From assembly GCA_958450325.1 (NCBI GenBank), contig OY288262.1, positions 10,141,081 to 10,205,080 of the forward strand: a stretch of 64,000 nucleotides of DNA, in the 5' to 3' direction. The translations under genes were made by a program, and so were the position numbers. Numbering within the stretch: position 1 is the first letter of the stretch; the number at the start of each line of letters is the position of its first letter. Shown here one piece after another: positions 10,133 to 21,754 of the stretch. Source of the DNA: Agrostemma githago (Eukaryota; Streptophyta; Magnoliopsida; Caryophyllales; Caryophyllaceae). The notes under the pieces are model-generated. The model saw nothing but the letters and a program-made list of their open reading frames with translations, did not search any database and was not told the origin of the DNA.

Positions 10133-10284
10133 GAATAATTAGAAATAACAGTATAAAATATTAACAGTACGAATAATTACAAATAACAGTATAAAAAATT
10201 AACAGTACGAATAATTACAAATAACAGTATAAAAAATTAACAGTAGGAAAAATTACAAATAACAGTATAAAATATTAACCGTAC
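10133..10284. repeat. Four copies of a 38 bp tandem repeat
   Basis: The unit starts gaataattacaaataacag and repeats four times at a 38 bp period with a few substitutions. It lies in the 5' non-coding part of the hAT element, 60 bp upstream of the transposase ATG. Confidence 0.88.
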
Positions 10285-11064
10285 GAATTGCGAATAATTA
10301 CAACACTATAACAGTATAACACTGCAAGTCTGCAACACTAAAACGGCAACATGACAACATCAGTACACTGTACACGGTCCATGTGCAACAACAAAACGGC
10401 AAGTCTGCAAGTCCACGGTCCACGGCAACAACAAAACAACACACTGCCAGTTTGCCATCACTATCAGAGTGCCATGTGCATTTAATGTATAGATGTTTTC
10501 ATGCTTACACGAGTATATTTAATAAAATATTTAATATCCGATGCTTATGACTTTACGACGAGTATATACGATAATATAAAATCAAACAATCAACAATCAA
10601 CAATGAACTGTTCAACAGTGCTTACAAGAAATCGAGTATACGAGTTATGATTTATGAACAAAATATAAAAATACCTGTTCGGTTGTTCCCTATTTTTCCG
10701 TTCCGAAGTAGTGATGTATTGAATTATTGATGAATGATGATGAAGAACTGCGTACTACGTAATCTGCGTTTACCTCAGGGGAGTCACGGACTCAGGCCAT
10801 TAGGGTTAGGGCCTTTTGATGAATTGAATATTTGAATGTATTACGTAAACATGTAAAATAGTAGTATTTAGTATATTATTAACTTAGTAATTAGTATAGT
10901 ATTTTGAATTATTTATAGATTAAAAATTATATAGGAAATAGGAATTATGGGAAGTTATGATTTGGGAATATTACAATTTACAATGTTAGGATTTGAATTT
11001 GACAGAATATTGGGAATTTGAGTATTTGAGATTAATGGGAAATTGGGAATATTGGAAACTTGAG
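10285..11064. other. hAT 5' non-coding region
   Basis: This AT-rich DNA lies between the 38 bp repeats and the right subterminal GGACCGG cluster. No ORF of note or secondary insertion was recognised. By position it should hold the transposase promoter. Confidence 0.4.
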
Positions 11065-11235
11065 GATCAATTCCGGTCTGGACCGGGTTTTTCCGGGTTT
11101 TAGCCTGGACCAGACCGGAAACCGGAAAGTGCATGGGAGATGAACCGGGGACCGGACCGGTTGTGGGGTAGGTCCGGTTCGGTCTGGACCGGCCGGTCCG
11201 GTTCGGTCCGGTTGGCCGGTCTGGACCGGTTTTTG
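11065..11235. repeat. hAT right subterminal GGACCGG repeats
   Basis: A dense cluster of GGACCGG/GGTCCGG variants mirrors the left cluster at 6661-6825 in inverted orientation. Confidence 0.75.
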
Positions 11236-11245
11236 AACAGCCCTA

Positions 11246-11348
11246 GAGAAGGGGAGGGGAGGGTGAGGTGAGGGTTTAGGGAGTTGAATAAATGGGGATC
11301 AGATTTTCATTTTAGAACAATGAAATGGGTCTGACTTTAATTTCAATA
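11246..11348. other. Flank upstream of the CDKB2 fragment
   Basis: These 100 bases continue the sequence interrupted by the hAT element. On the minus strand they lie directly upstream of the CDKB2-like start codon and would correspond to its 5' untranslated or promoter region. They end at a Stowaway MITE. No motif was recognised. Confidence 0.35.
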
Positions 11349-11554
11349 CTCCCTCCGAGTCTGACTTATGTTCCCTCTTTCTTTTTTGGGTTAAATCATT
11401 CATTCTTTTCTCTTTTCTCTTTAAGCTATGAATATGTGACTTATATTTATCTATTCATTTATCTCTCTTCCTCCCTCAATTTTGAGCCACCCATTTCAAC
11501 ACCCTTATTTACCTTCGAAATCGAAACGGGGGCATAAGTTAGACTAAGAGAGAG
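11349..11554. mobile_element. Stowaway MITE (206 bp)
   Basis: The left end is CTCCCTCCGAGTCTGACTTA; the right end, reverse complemented, starts CTCTCTCTTAGTCTAACTTA. Both ends are flanked by TA, the Tc1/mariner target site. This is the typical Stowaway structure, with no coding capacity. Confidence 0.85.
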
Positions 11555-11556
11555 TA

Positions 11557-11805
11557 TAATTTTGTTTTGAATTCCAAAATATACATAGGGTTTTAATATA
11601 CCCACTTCTATTCATATTCTATATACGTAAGTTTTATTTTAACCCATTTCTATAATTTATAGACATAAGTTATGATTTTGATCTATGTATATTCTCCTTT
11701 ATATACATGAGTTTTTTCAATACCCGTGTCTATTAAAAATAGATTTAGGATATTTTTTTAACCTATGTCTATTAGGTCATGTCTATGACCAGTTTTGTAG
11801 TAATG
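11557..11805 (-). mobile_element. CACTA right terminal region
   Basis: Read on the minus strand from 11805, the end is CATTACTACAAAACTGG, one base from the canonical CACTA start. It is followed by repeated variants of atagacatgacc and tatacata, as expected for subterminal repeats. The body extends to lower coordinates. The end abuts Copia-D coding sequence, so it inserted into that Copia. Its left partner end was not found in the window. Confidence 0.6.
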
Positions 11806-12344
11806 CTCCCCTTAATTCTGACACTCTCATGCCAATTCGATCCATGAATAACTGATGCTTTGCCTTCGTTAAGATCTTAGTGAACAGATCTACATTTTGG
11901 ACATTAGTACTGCAAAACTTCAACACAACCATGCCATCACTGACTAGCTTCCTTATGTAATGTTGCTGCACTTCTATGTGCTTTGCCGTTGCATGAAAGG
12001 TTGGGTTTTTGTCATAGTTATTGTTGATTTTTTGTCACACCACAACTCAGTTGCTTGATCTTGCTTATGACCTAGATCAGTGAGCAGTTTCCTTAGCCAC
12101 ATTGTTTGTCTTCCTGCAGCTTCTGCTACTACATACTCTGCCTTTGTGTAAGACAAGGCCACAGTATCCTGCTTCTTTGAGCACCAAGTAACAGCACCTG
12201 ACCCTAGACTAAACACAAATCCCGATGTACTTATCTTGTCATCCATTGATCCTGCCCAAGCACTGTATGTGCATCCTACTAGCCTGAATTCTGACACCTT
12301 CTTATACCAGATTTCAATTCCAACTGTACTGTGCTTGACACATA

Positions 12345-12434
12345 CTTCCTCTGTTCCATTCATTTGTTTGCCTTTGATTAAAATAATCCTCACAATGAAT
12401 ATAAAAGACAAACAAATGAATGGAACAGGGGGAG
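12345..12434. mobile_element. Stowaway MITE (90 bp) in Copia-D
   Basis: This near-perfect palindrome starts CTTCCTCTGTTCCATTCATT and ends GGAACAGGGGGAG, with TA on each side (12343-12344 and 12435-12436). It is closely related to the 91 bp copy at 28860-28950. Confidence 0.88.
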
Positions 12435-12643
12435 TACCTTAGTATTCTTTTCACTACTCCCATGTGTTGCTTAGTCGGGTTGTGCATGAATCTTGATGCA
12501 ATGCTCATCCCATATGCAATATCTGGCCTAGTATGAGTTAGGTAATTCAACCCTCCAACCATGCTTATGTACTGCTGTTCATTTGCATCAGTAGTACCAT
12601 CATTTCTCTGCAGTTTCTCTCCTACATTCATTGGTATGATTTC

Positions 12644-12748
12644 AGTGTCACACTTCTCAAACTTGAACTTCTTTAGCAGATCTTTTGTACACTTTCAGTG
12701 TCACACTTCTCAAACTTGAACTTCTTTAGCCGATCTTTTGTATACTTC
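12644..12748. repeat. 53 bp tandem duplication in Copia-D RT
   Basis: The sequence starting agtgtcacacttctcaaact is repeated once at a 53 bp offset (12644 and 12697) with one or two differences. Since 53 is not a multiple of three, it also shifts the RT reading frame. Confidence 0.8.
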
Positions 12749-13048
12749 TCTTGACGCACAAAGATGCCTTCTTTGCTTTGCTTGACTTCTAATCCTAGAA
12801 AGTACTTGAACAGACCTAAATCTGCCATCTCAAACTCTTTCATCATCTCTCTTCTGAAGTCTTTCAACATTTCTGATGATGAACTGAAGTACATAATGTC
12901 TATATACAGACATACCACTAGAGTGCCTTGGTCTTCATGACTCTTTACCTAAAAATTAGGTTCATTCTCACTTCTCATGAATCCATCCTTAGAGAAGAAC
13001 ATATCAATCTTGTTATTCCAGGCTCTAAGAGCCTGTTTCAGCCCATAC

Positions 13049-13442
13049 TGTTAGGAAATAAGTGCCTAGCAATTGTCCTATTAGATCTCGAATTGATTTT
13101 CGACGTGAATCTATTTAATTAGGGAAGTTTCCTAATTAATATCTGATTGATTAGAGTTTCCTAAATCAATATCTGAGTATCTGAGCTAGGTTTTCCTATT
13201 TTATAGGGTTTCCTAATCTGTTTAGGGTTTCTGTTTAGGTTGAGAGTGTTATATAAACTCTCATACCTCTACCCTAAAAAGTATGATATCAGTCTGAAAT
13301 CTGTAACCTCTCCTCAAATTAATAAAACTATCCCCTCCTTCTGCCCGTGGATGTAGCTAACAGGTTGTTAGTGAACCACGTAAATCTGTCTGTCTCTCAA
13401 TTTTACGTTCTTATTTGTTTGTCTTTCTCTTCTGTTATAACA
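13049..13442 (+). repeat. Copia-B 5' LTR
   Basis: The copy is 394 bp, TGTTAGG...ATAACA, with a tataaactctcata motif near 13252 that could be the TATA box. It differs from the 3' LTR at several percent of sites. Confidence 0.92.
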
Positions 13443-13484
13443 AACTGGTATCAGAGCTTTAGGTTCTTCCGATCTGTGAGAGAG

Positions 13485-13643
13485 ATGTCTGGGATGAGCG
13501 TTAAAATTGAGAGTTTTGATGGGAGGAATAGTTTTTGTCTATGGAAGATCAAGATGCGGGTGTTGTTAAAACAAAAGAGACGGTGGGCGCCATTCGTGAA
13601 GAAAGACGACACAGTTACCGCTGAGATGGCCGTTCTGGAGAAG
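13485..13643 (+). pseudogene. gag: Copia-B gag N-terminus, truncated
   Basis: From the ATG at 13485 the frame reads MSGMSVKIESFDG, NSFCLWKIKMRVLLKQ and TAEMAVLEK, the typical N-terminal Copia gag block. It is cut by the Tat-1 insertion. On the far side (27423 onward) YRLSDDIITEIVG continues the gag-like reading before stops, so only about 70 residues of gag remain. Confidence 0.8.
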
Positions 13644-14030
13644 TGTAGACACCCGCATTTTGCCTACTAGTGTCTATAGCAGTTCCCGACAAAACACCCG
13701 ATAATGATCGGACGTAAACGTGACTTAATACGCTCGAATACGGCCTCGGAATCAATAATATCCGACGTGGACATTTAGCGGAGTGCAAATCTCTCAAAAT
13801 CGACCTCAAATTCAGGCCCAGTGGACCATTTCCAATAAAATGAGACTAATTTGGGCAAAAACTGACACCTGGAATAAAATAGTCTTTTGGCGACTGGGTC
13901 AAAATCCGGTCAAAGACGAATCCGACACAAAAAACAGCCAAGTTTGCTTCTAGAAGCTAGTCCAACAACCAAGATCCATTAAAAAATGGTCAACAATCAT
14001 TCCCTATTTACACTCCCTCCTTCCCGACCC

Positions 14031-14137
14031 ACTCGATCGAGTGGTTCATACCCACTCGGTCGAGTAAGGCCATGAACCGGCCGAACCGGACTCGAACCGG
14101 GCACTTGATCGAGTGCACACGCACCACTCGATCGAGT
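14031..14137. promoter_or_regulatory. Palindrome cluster upstream of the TATA box (Tat-1 5' LTR)
   Basis: Four copies of ACTCGRYCGAGT lie at 14031, 14054, 14103 (one mismatch) and 14126. They end about 24 bp before the TATA box. The same arrangement occurs in the 3' LTR at 24978-25084. An upstream regulatory role is inferred from position only. Confidence 0.6.
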
Positions 14138-14160
14138 GGCCCTAAACCGGGGTATTTCTT

Positions 14161-14170
14161 CTATAAATAC
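14161..14170 (+). promoter_or_regulatory. TATA box of the Tat-1 5' LTR
   Basis: CTATAAATAC lies about 520 bp into the LTR, and the equivalent site is conserved in the 3' LTR and in Tat-2 (40181-40190). It marks the probable U3/R promoter. Confidence 0.6.
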
Positions 14171-14495
14171 CCTGTCACCCTAAGCCATTTCACAACTTTT
14201 TCCAACCCTAATCTACACTACTAACTTTTTTACACTACAGTCATTTACATAACCTTTGCAAACCCTTATCATCCTCTACAACTTTACCACCTTTCAATCA
14301 TCCATCATCTACACGTACAAATTCAAATTCTCGAGATCAAAACTCGTCAAAGACACACACCATAACTCACCCTACATATCTCGACACTCCCGCGCTCCCG
14401 TCGCTATTACGAGTCCGTTTTCGAGGTCATTTTAAGCATGTAGGTCGTTGAGGGTGTAATTCAATCCCGACATCCCTTTCCCCCTTATTCTTTTT

Positions 14496-14897
<402 letters not shown>

Positions 14898-14898
<1 letters not shown>

Positions 14899-15131
14899 TA
14901 GGTTCACATAAGGCCAACAACTCTTATAAGTTCATAAGTTCCAGTATTAAAGTTATACAAAAGGTGCTTAAAGTTACACGAGATGAGTGTTAAAGTTGCA
15001 CTTTATCACTTGAAGTGATAAAAGAGCTGAATGTTATAGTTACATATCAATTCTGAAAAAATGCAACTTTAACGTATGTCATCTGTAACTTTAATATAGA
15101 CTTAATTACATATGGTGAACTTATTTGATCC
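14898..15131 (+). mobile_element. TA-anchored MITE, copy 2
   Basis: This is a near-identical second copy in the same orientation, again bounded by (TA)n(GA)n on the left and (TC)n(TA)n on the right. Confidence 0.65.
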
Positions 15132-15138
15132 TCTCTCT

Positions 15139-16275
<1,137 letters not shown>

Positions 16276-16334
<59 letters not shown>
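16276..16334. repeat. (TA)n(GA)n microsatellite
   Basis: A TA run followed by a GA run lies between the foldback element and the inverted MITE copy. Confidence 0.85.
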
Positions 16335-16336
<2 letters not shown>

Positions 16337-16567
16337 GATCAAATAAGTTCACCATATGTAATTAAGTCTATATTAAAGTTACAGATGACATACGTTAAAG
16401 TTGCATTTTTTTAGAATTGATATGTAACTATAACATTCAGCTCTTTTATCACTTCAAGTGATAAAGTGCAACTTTAACACTCATCTCGTGTAACTTTAAG
16501 CACCTTTTGTGTAACTTTAACACTGGAACTTATGAACTTATAAGAGTTGTTGGCCTTATGTGAACCT
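16335..16567 (-). mobile_element. TA-anchored MITE, copy 3 (inverted)
   Basis: This is the reverse complement of copies 1 and 2: it starts GGGATCAAATAAGTTCACCA and ends CCTTATGTGAACCTAT. It shares all internal motifs, including the TTTATCACTT inverted repeat. Confidence 0.65.
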
Positions 16568-16592
16568 ATCTCTATATATATATATATGTATA

Positions 16593-16883
16593 GCGTATAC
16601 ATATACATATACATACATATATATATATATATATATATGTATACGCATATATATATATATATATATATGTATGTATACGCATATACATATATATATGTAT
16701 ATATGTATGTATACGCATATACATATATATATGTATATATATGTATACGCATATACATATACATATATATGCGTATACATATATATATGTATATATATGT
16801 ATACGCATGTATATGTATATGTATATGTATATGCGTATACATATATATATGTATATATATGTATACGCATATATATATATATA
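16593..16883. repeat. 291 bp perfectly alternating purine-pyrimidine tract
   Basis: From 16593 to 16883 every step alternates purine and pyrimidine. It is built of TA, TG/CA and CG steps, with recurrent GTATACGCATA and its inverse TATGCGTATAC. Such DNA is prone to Z-DNA and cruciform formation. It also produces long spurious open frames (mostly I, Y, T, C and M) on both strands, which are not genes. Confidence 0.92.
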
Positions 16884-17103
16884 GAGGGTTCAAATAAGGG
16901 CAACAACTATTTTAAGGGCATAAGGTCAAGTGTTAAAGTTACACAAAAAGTGCTTAAAGTTACACGAGATGAGTGATAAAGTTGCACTTTATCACTTGAA
17001 GTGATAAAAGAGTTGAATGTTATAGTTACATATCAATTTTAAACAAATGCAACTTTATCGTATGTCACCTGTAACTTTAATAGAGACTTACTGAAACATG
17101 GTG
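16884..17103 (+). mobile_element. TA-anchored MITE, copy 4 (diverged)
   Basis: It starts AGGGTTCAAATAAGGGCAAC and follows copies 1-3 with substitutions. The 3' end is altered (ending ...aaacatggtg) and runs into (CT)n(TA)n. The left terminus matches the right-end motif of the other copies better than their left end does, which supports terminal inverted repeats. Confidence 0.6.
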
Positions 17104-17164
<61 letters not shown>

Positions 17165-17846
17165 TATGTTTATGTATACGTATTATAATTAATTGATAAT
17201 AACGATACTATTTAATTAATAACTATTAACACTAACATTTTATTTTCATTACTAACATTTTAATTTTGCTACTAACATTTTATTTATCGCAATCTAACAT
17301 TTTGTTTATGTACTCTAACCACTAACATTATTTTTTTATTTACATTTCGTCATAATAATAATACCGTGTATAAGTATATAGTTTATAAACCATTTTCGGA
17401 TTGAACACGTTTAACTACGACTACCGCTCCAAGTCCGTTTAATCCCTTTACGAGTCGCGACAGTGGTGGCGCCCTTTCGAGGAGCACCGCCCTAAGCACT
17501 CAAGGGCGTAATGCGATCGTGGTAGTAAGTAGTTGAACGCGTCCGATGCCATTTTCAAAGATAGGTGCGAAACCCGTTGACGCTAAACCGAGCATCAAAT
17601 AATCCGTAAGGATTATTATAGATGTCGTAACGCGAAGGGAATTAACTTCGTCCTAATCCGATTCAAAACAATTTTATAACATCTTTTTATAAATTTCCGA
17701 TGCCGATCTTATAATCGTATAGTACACGATTATAGTACCGAAAACCGAGTTAAGTATAAATTATGCAATATTTTTACGTAACTCGGTCAACCATCGATTT
17801 TGAATAAATAAAAATGAAACTGCCAGAGCCATGACTCGTACAGGGG

Positions 17847-17960
17847 GCACTCGACCGAGTGCCATGGGCCACTCATCGATCGAGTAGCACCCCAAAAACC
17901 GGGCAGCAGGTCCTTCAAAGGCTCACTCGATCGAGTCTTTGCCATGACTCGGTCGAGTGG
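17847..17960. promoter_or_regulatory. Second palindrome cluster in the Tat-1 5' LTR
   Basis: ACTCGRYCGAGT copies occur at 17849, 17925 and 17947, with an interrupted copy at 17871-17885. The equivalent block in the 3' LTR is 26215-26324. Function unknown. Confidence 0.6.
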
Positions 17961-19057
17961 ATTCCTTTGTCCAAGCAAGTCGAGTGATTCTTTTATCATC
18001 CGAGCCTCGTCATTTTTTTACGACTTAGTCGTCGCGTGCAAAGTCATCACGTGATTCCTTATTCAAAACTCATGTATTTTATCCTATTTTTTATTACTTT
18101 CACGACTTTGACTAATGTCTTACACGACTAGTTTTGTGTCGACGACTCCTTAGTCGTATCCAACGCATCACTAGTCTAGACACCAATCTTTCAATATGAT
18201 AAGTTGGGACAACGCATCGAGACCCGGGATCGAGCTAGCACCACGCTACGACCCCATACGCAAACGCGTATCAAAGTCTCCGTTCTCCGTTTAATGCACA
18301 ATATAATGTGTATTTAATCGAAGTTCCTCTATTTATTCAAATTACGGTTTAGCTTACATTTTCTATTTACGGGTCCGTTTATAGTTACCGTTTTCTATTC
18401 CGATTATTATTTTATTGCTCGTTGTATTGTAAGTTCCGGGTTGTATTCCGCCCGTATAATTTGTAACTTATTTACGAGTTTTCTATTTTCGATGTTTGCC
18501 ATTTATTGCCTTAAATGAACATCACTAGCTAAACATCTTCGACGATAATTTAGATGCATTAAAATGATGTAGTTCACACGTAATTCACATGTTTAGCTAA
18601 AATATTGGTTGCATAACATTTAGTCATTTTACTAGTGCGCGTACACGAACACGAACGGTATCTTAGTAGAGGCCGCTAAATAGCGGGCGGGGTTGGGTGT
18701 CCTTTGTGGGCTTCCCAATACGTACCCTCACCCCTTACTCAGAACCATAGTTTTTGGATGTCCGAAACCATTGGCGCACGAGAGTCATTCGATGCACGAT
18801 ATCCGATAACTCGGCGTCGGTATCGTAATGCAAAGGGACGAACTCATAAGCTCTAGCACTAAAAGCGGGCCGTGCTTTGTGCACGAAACGCCCAAGTGTA
18901 GAGTGAGTTCGAACGGGTCCGAATTCCCATAAAATTCGGTGGCGACTCCAACTATGGTTTAAATTTCGACCCGAGATCAATCTTACCACGAGATTCATTC
19001 GCCTACCCAAACCCGCGCGTGGCCGCGTCGGGGTGGACCTACGTCATGTCCACAATT

Positions 19058-19075
19058 TGGCGACTCCGCTGGGGA
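19058..19075 (+). other. Tat-1 primer-binding site (tRNA-Arg)
   Basis: TGGCGACTCCGCTGGGGA starts 3 bases after the LTR. From memory it is complementary to the 3' end of plant tRNA-Arg(ACG) plus CCA, the primer used by Tat/Ogre-lineage elements. Confidence 0.8.
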
Positions 19076-20785
19076 TATCTGATGTACCACTAGTCGTCGA
19101 GGTTCCTAGGGTGAGACTCGAAAAGAAATCGTTCGAATAGTAATGTACGCGCATTAGTTTAAGGATTCATGCATAACCCATCTTTGCCCGGGCCGGTTAC
19201 TTGTGACCGGCGTCCCAGTATACCACGGTGCATTACTAAATGGGTGCGCTAAAGACTTCTATGGCCGAACTCGTATGGGTTTCGCGGCACGTCCTAAGAC
19301 CAATTCGGCTTAGGGAGTCCGTCCTGATTTACGAGAAAGCCATCGTTGTTGGTATAGACCCGATTTTGACCGACCGAAACTTAGTGTAAAGCACACATAG
19401 CGTCGTTATAATGCTTGCGTGACTACGTGCTACTTGTTTTCCGTGTCATTTTTCAAAAATCATCATTTCAAAAATACGTCTTTTCAAAAATATCCAATTT
19501 TCAAAAACTCGGAATGCTGCCAAAATTTAGACTTAAGATTTGACTGAAAACAAGTCTATTTTTTTAGCCGGCATGCTGCCCTTTTCAAAATTCGAATTTC
19601 GATCCACCATTCGATTTTCAATTTCAATTTTCAAATCCTCGTGATGCCATTCGCAATTTTCAAATCTCCGAGATGCCATTCTCAATTTTCAAATCTCCGA
19701 GATGCCGTTTTTGATTTTCAAATCTTCAGGATCTTATTTTCGATTTTCAAAATTTTGGAAATCTATTTTTGATATTCAAATTTTCAAAATTCCAAATATT
19801 CAACTTTTCAAAAAAAAAACTAGGTCCTGTCGGCATGCTGCCAATTTCAAAAGACGGGACCGTTTCCCAATTTTTCAAAACGCGAAATTACTCGCAACCA
19901 TTCTAACATTTCAAAATGCGCGGTCCTATTGGCCCACTACCAATTTCAGGACCGTCCTCTCAATTTTCAAAATTCAATTATTTTTCAAAAACCTTCCTTA
20001 TTATAGGACCTACCATAATCCGTGTGTCGGGTCTTTTTATAATTTATCGAAGGTCTATAGCCTCGAAACGCCATCGATCCTACATCACGGGTGTCTTTCC
20101 CATCCTAGTCCGCCTTTTCCTAAAGGCACAACTAACCAACACGAGTCATACACTCGTAAATGGAAGGTTCATCCAAACACTCGAGTTCTAATTAGAAAGT
20201 CCCACGCGATCTTTTCCTCTAACAGGACGGTCCTCATGACCTTTCCTAAGGGAATTTCGCCCGTCTTTCAATCCTTTAGTCGAGTCATCCTAATTCAAGA
20301 GTCCTTTAACTTAAGGGTCTACCCTAATCACAGGGTCTATCCTTATTCAAGTTAAGTCAAGTCAAGGGTTTCTAGCGTCAAAACTCTGCCGATCTTACAT
20401 TGCAAGTTTCTTCCCTTACCCCGTCTGCCTTTCCTCGTGGCCGAGTCAACCTTTTACAAGGCATAGCCTTGTAGCTAAAGGCCTGTGATCCTTACATCTA
20501 AGGGTCACTCGTCCGACACTCGAGTCTTAGCAAAATCTTCGATCTCACTCGGGGGCTACCCTTCAGCAGAGCGATCAATCACGGTTGCTCTAAAGGTCAT
20601 GTCTTACACGTGTTGTCTCACGTACCCCACTTTTGAGTCACTTAGATACCACATCATCTGAGTCCTATAAGAGTCCTTAGTCTCACTTGGGAGCTATTCT
20701 CCGACGGAGCGATTAATCACAGTCCCTTCGAGAATCGCACCCTACGTATTTCTCTTAGGAGAGTCTAACCCGAGTCAAACCAAAG
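19076..20785 (+). other. Tat-1 leader, rich in TTTTCAAA motifs
   Basis: This non-coding leader lies between the primer-binding site and gag. Between about 19450 and 19990 it consists of many degenerate repeats around TTTTCAAA/AATTTTCAAATCTTCG. The ORF at 19702-20355 is built from these repeats and shows no recognisable domain, so it is not called a gene. The Tat-2 leader has the same tract at about 42660-43480. Confidence 0.6.
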
Positions 20786-21754
20786 TTGTCTTTCCTCCCG
20801 CGCTATTTCCTATGCCTTGGCATGTTTGGGTCCCGAAGCAACATTCTGATTACGTGGGTATTCTCGCAGAGTATGGCATCCACAACCGTGAATAGGGACA
20901 TGGAAAACACCATTGATGAACTAAAGGCTTTGCTAGAAACAATGGTTAGTAAGCAGGCTATGTTTGAAACCCATCTAGGGTTCATAAAAACCGACCAAGA
21001 GGCCTTGAATGCTCGTTTAACTGTCGTTGAACGACAAGACTTCAATTCGGGGTCAGTAAATACTGGGCCATTTGCCAAACTGATCAGCAGGGTGCGTGAG
21101 CTCGAACAACAGTTCCACGCCCTTCAAGGGAATAACATTCGTATTGAAAACTCCCGAGACTATACACCCATCAGTGAGAAACTACCAACAGATCTCAATC
21201 TAGAAGGGTTACCCATATTCGAAGGGACGGAGAATCCATTACTACACCTCCGAGCCTTCAAAGCATTTATGGTGATCAAGGGGGTCAAAGCCGACATGTT
21301 CATCAATTTGTTCGGCGCTTCCCTCGGGAAATATCCAAAAGCCTGGTTCTATAGGCTAGACACAAAAAGATTCCCCACTTTGGAAGATGTGGCTACGGAG
21401 TTCGCTCAAAACTATTCTGATAATACTGAACTTCAGACTACCATGCGGACTTTAGAAATCATGGCGCGAGATCCAAAAGAGGGTTTCACCAAATACCTTT
21501 AATGTTGGCGGGCTGAGAGTGTTAAGCTGGTAGACAAGACCAGCGAGAAAACACTAGTGGAGGCATTCATCAACAACCTCCTACCCTCCTACCGCGTCCA
21601 TCTTAGGTATGCCGGTATTTCAAACTTTGCCGTGCTTACCGAAATGGGCACTAAGATTGAAGCCGATTTTCGACATAACGAAGATCTGGGTGAAGCTTCT
21701 ACTGAAGGCTATACTGGACATCCACTTGAGTCCTTAGAAGCCGAAGACTACTGA
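20786..21754 (+). pseudogene. gag: Tat-1 gag, interrupted by one stop
   Basis: The frame opens at 20786; a better start is the ATG at 20873 (MASTTVNRDMENTID). A coiled-coil-like N-terminus is followed by the Gypsy retrotransposon gag domain: LEGLPIFEGTENPLLHLRAF, KAWFYRLD, TLEDVATEFAQNYSD. An in-frame TAA at 21500-21502 breaks the domain; the same frame continues (WRAESVKLVDKTSEKTLVE, FINNLLPSY) to the stop at 21752-21754. No zinc knuckle or protease follows. The capsid would package the element RNA in a virus-like particle, and the missing functions would have to come from an autonomous relative. Confidence 0.87.

Larger units (their letters stand above)
6656..11245 (-). mobile_element. hAT DNA transposon with decayed transposase
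   Basis: The ends are short inverted repeats: TAGGGGTGTTCA at 6656 and, reverse complemented, TAGGGCTGTTCA ending at 11245. The flanking 8 bp are GAGGAGGG (6648-6655) and GAGAAGGG (11246-11253), a hAT-length TSD with one mismatch. Both subterminal regions are packed with CCGGACC/GGACCGG repeats. The interior holds a minus-strand hAT transposase pseudogene, a 38 bp tandem repeat and a nested Mutator-type MITE. It lies immediately upstream of the CDKB2 fragment. Confidence 0.9.
11806..13048 (-). pseudogene. Copia-D reverse transcriptase to RNase H segment
   Basis: On the minus strand this holds the RT C-terminal half (VCLYIDIMYFSSSSEML, YFLGLEVKQ, then LNYLTHTRPDIAYGM), RNase H (GSMDDKISTSGFVF, ALSYTKAEYV, LWCDKKSTI) and the C-terminal MDRIGMRVSELRG. 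It is broken by frameshifts, a Stowaway MITE and a 53 bp tandem duplication. The catalytic YVDD is degraded to YIDIM. It is cut at the left by a CACTA end and at the right by Copia-B. Its continuation is at 28372-29448. Confidence 0.85.

Noticed and set aside
11349..11554. 70-codon ORF at 11325-11537
   Set aside because: It lies within and across a Stowaway MITE and has no coding signal.
16568..16580. Possible Helitron 5' end (TCTCTATA next to the MITE terminus)
   Set aside because: No CTRR end with a preceding hairpin was found at the other end, and the motif is part of the TC/TA microsatellite.
16474..16976. Several overlapping ORFs of 78-139 codons on both strands rich in I, Y, T, C and M
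   Set aside because: They are translations of an alternating TA/TG/CA/CG microsatellite that is open in nearly all frames.
19702..20355. 217-codon ORF in the Tat-1 leader (and 43034-43519, 43542-44126 in Tat-2)
   Set aside because: Composed of TTTTCAAA repeats and leader sequence, with no domain; homologous positions in the two elements do not keep a common frame.
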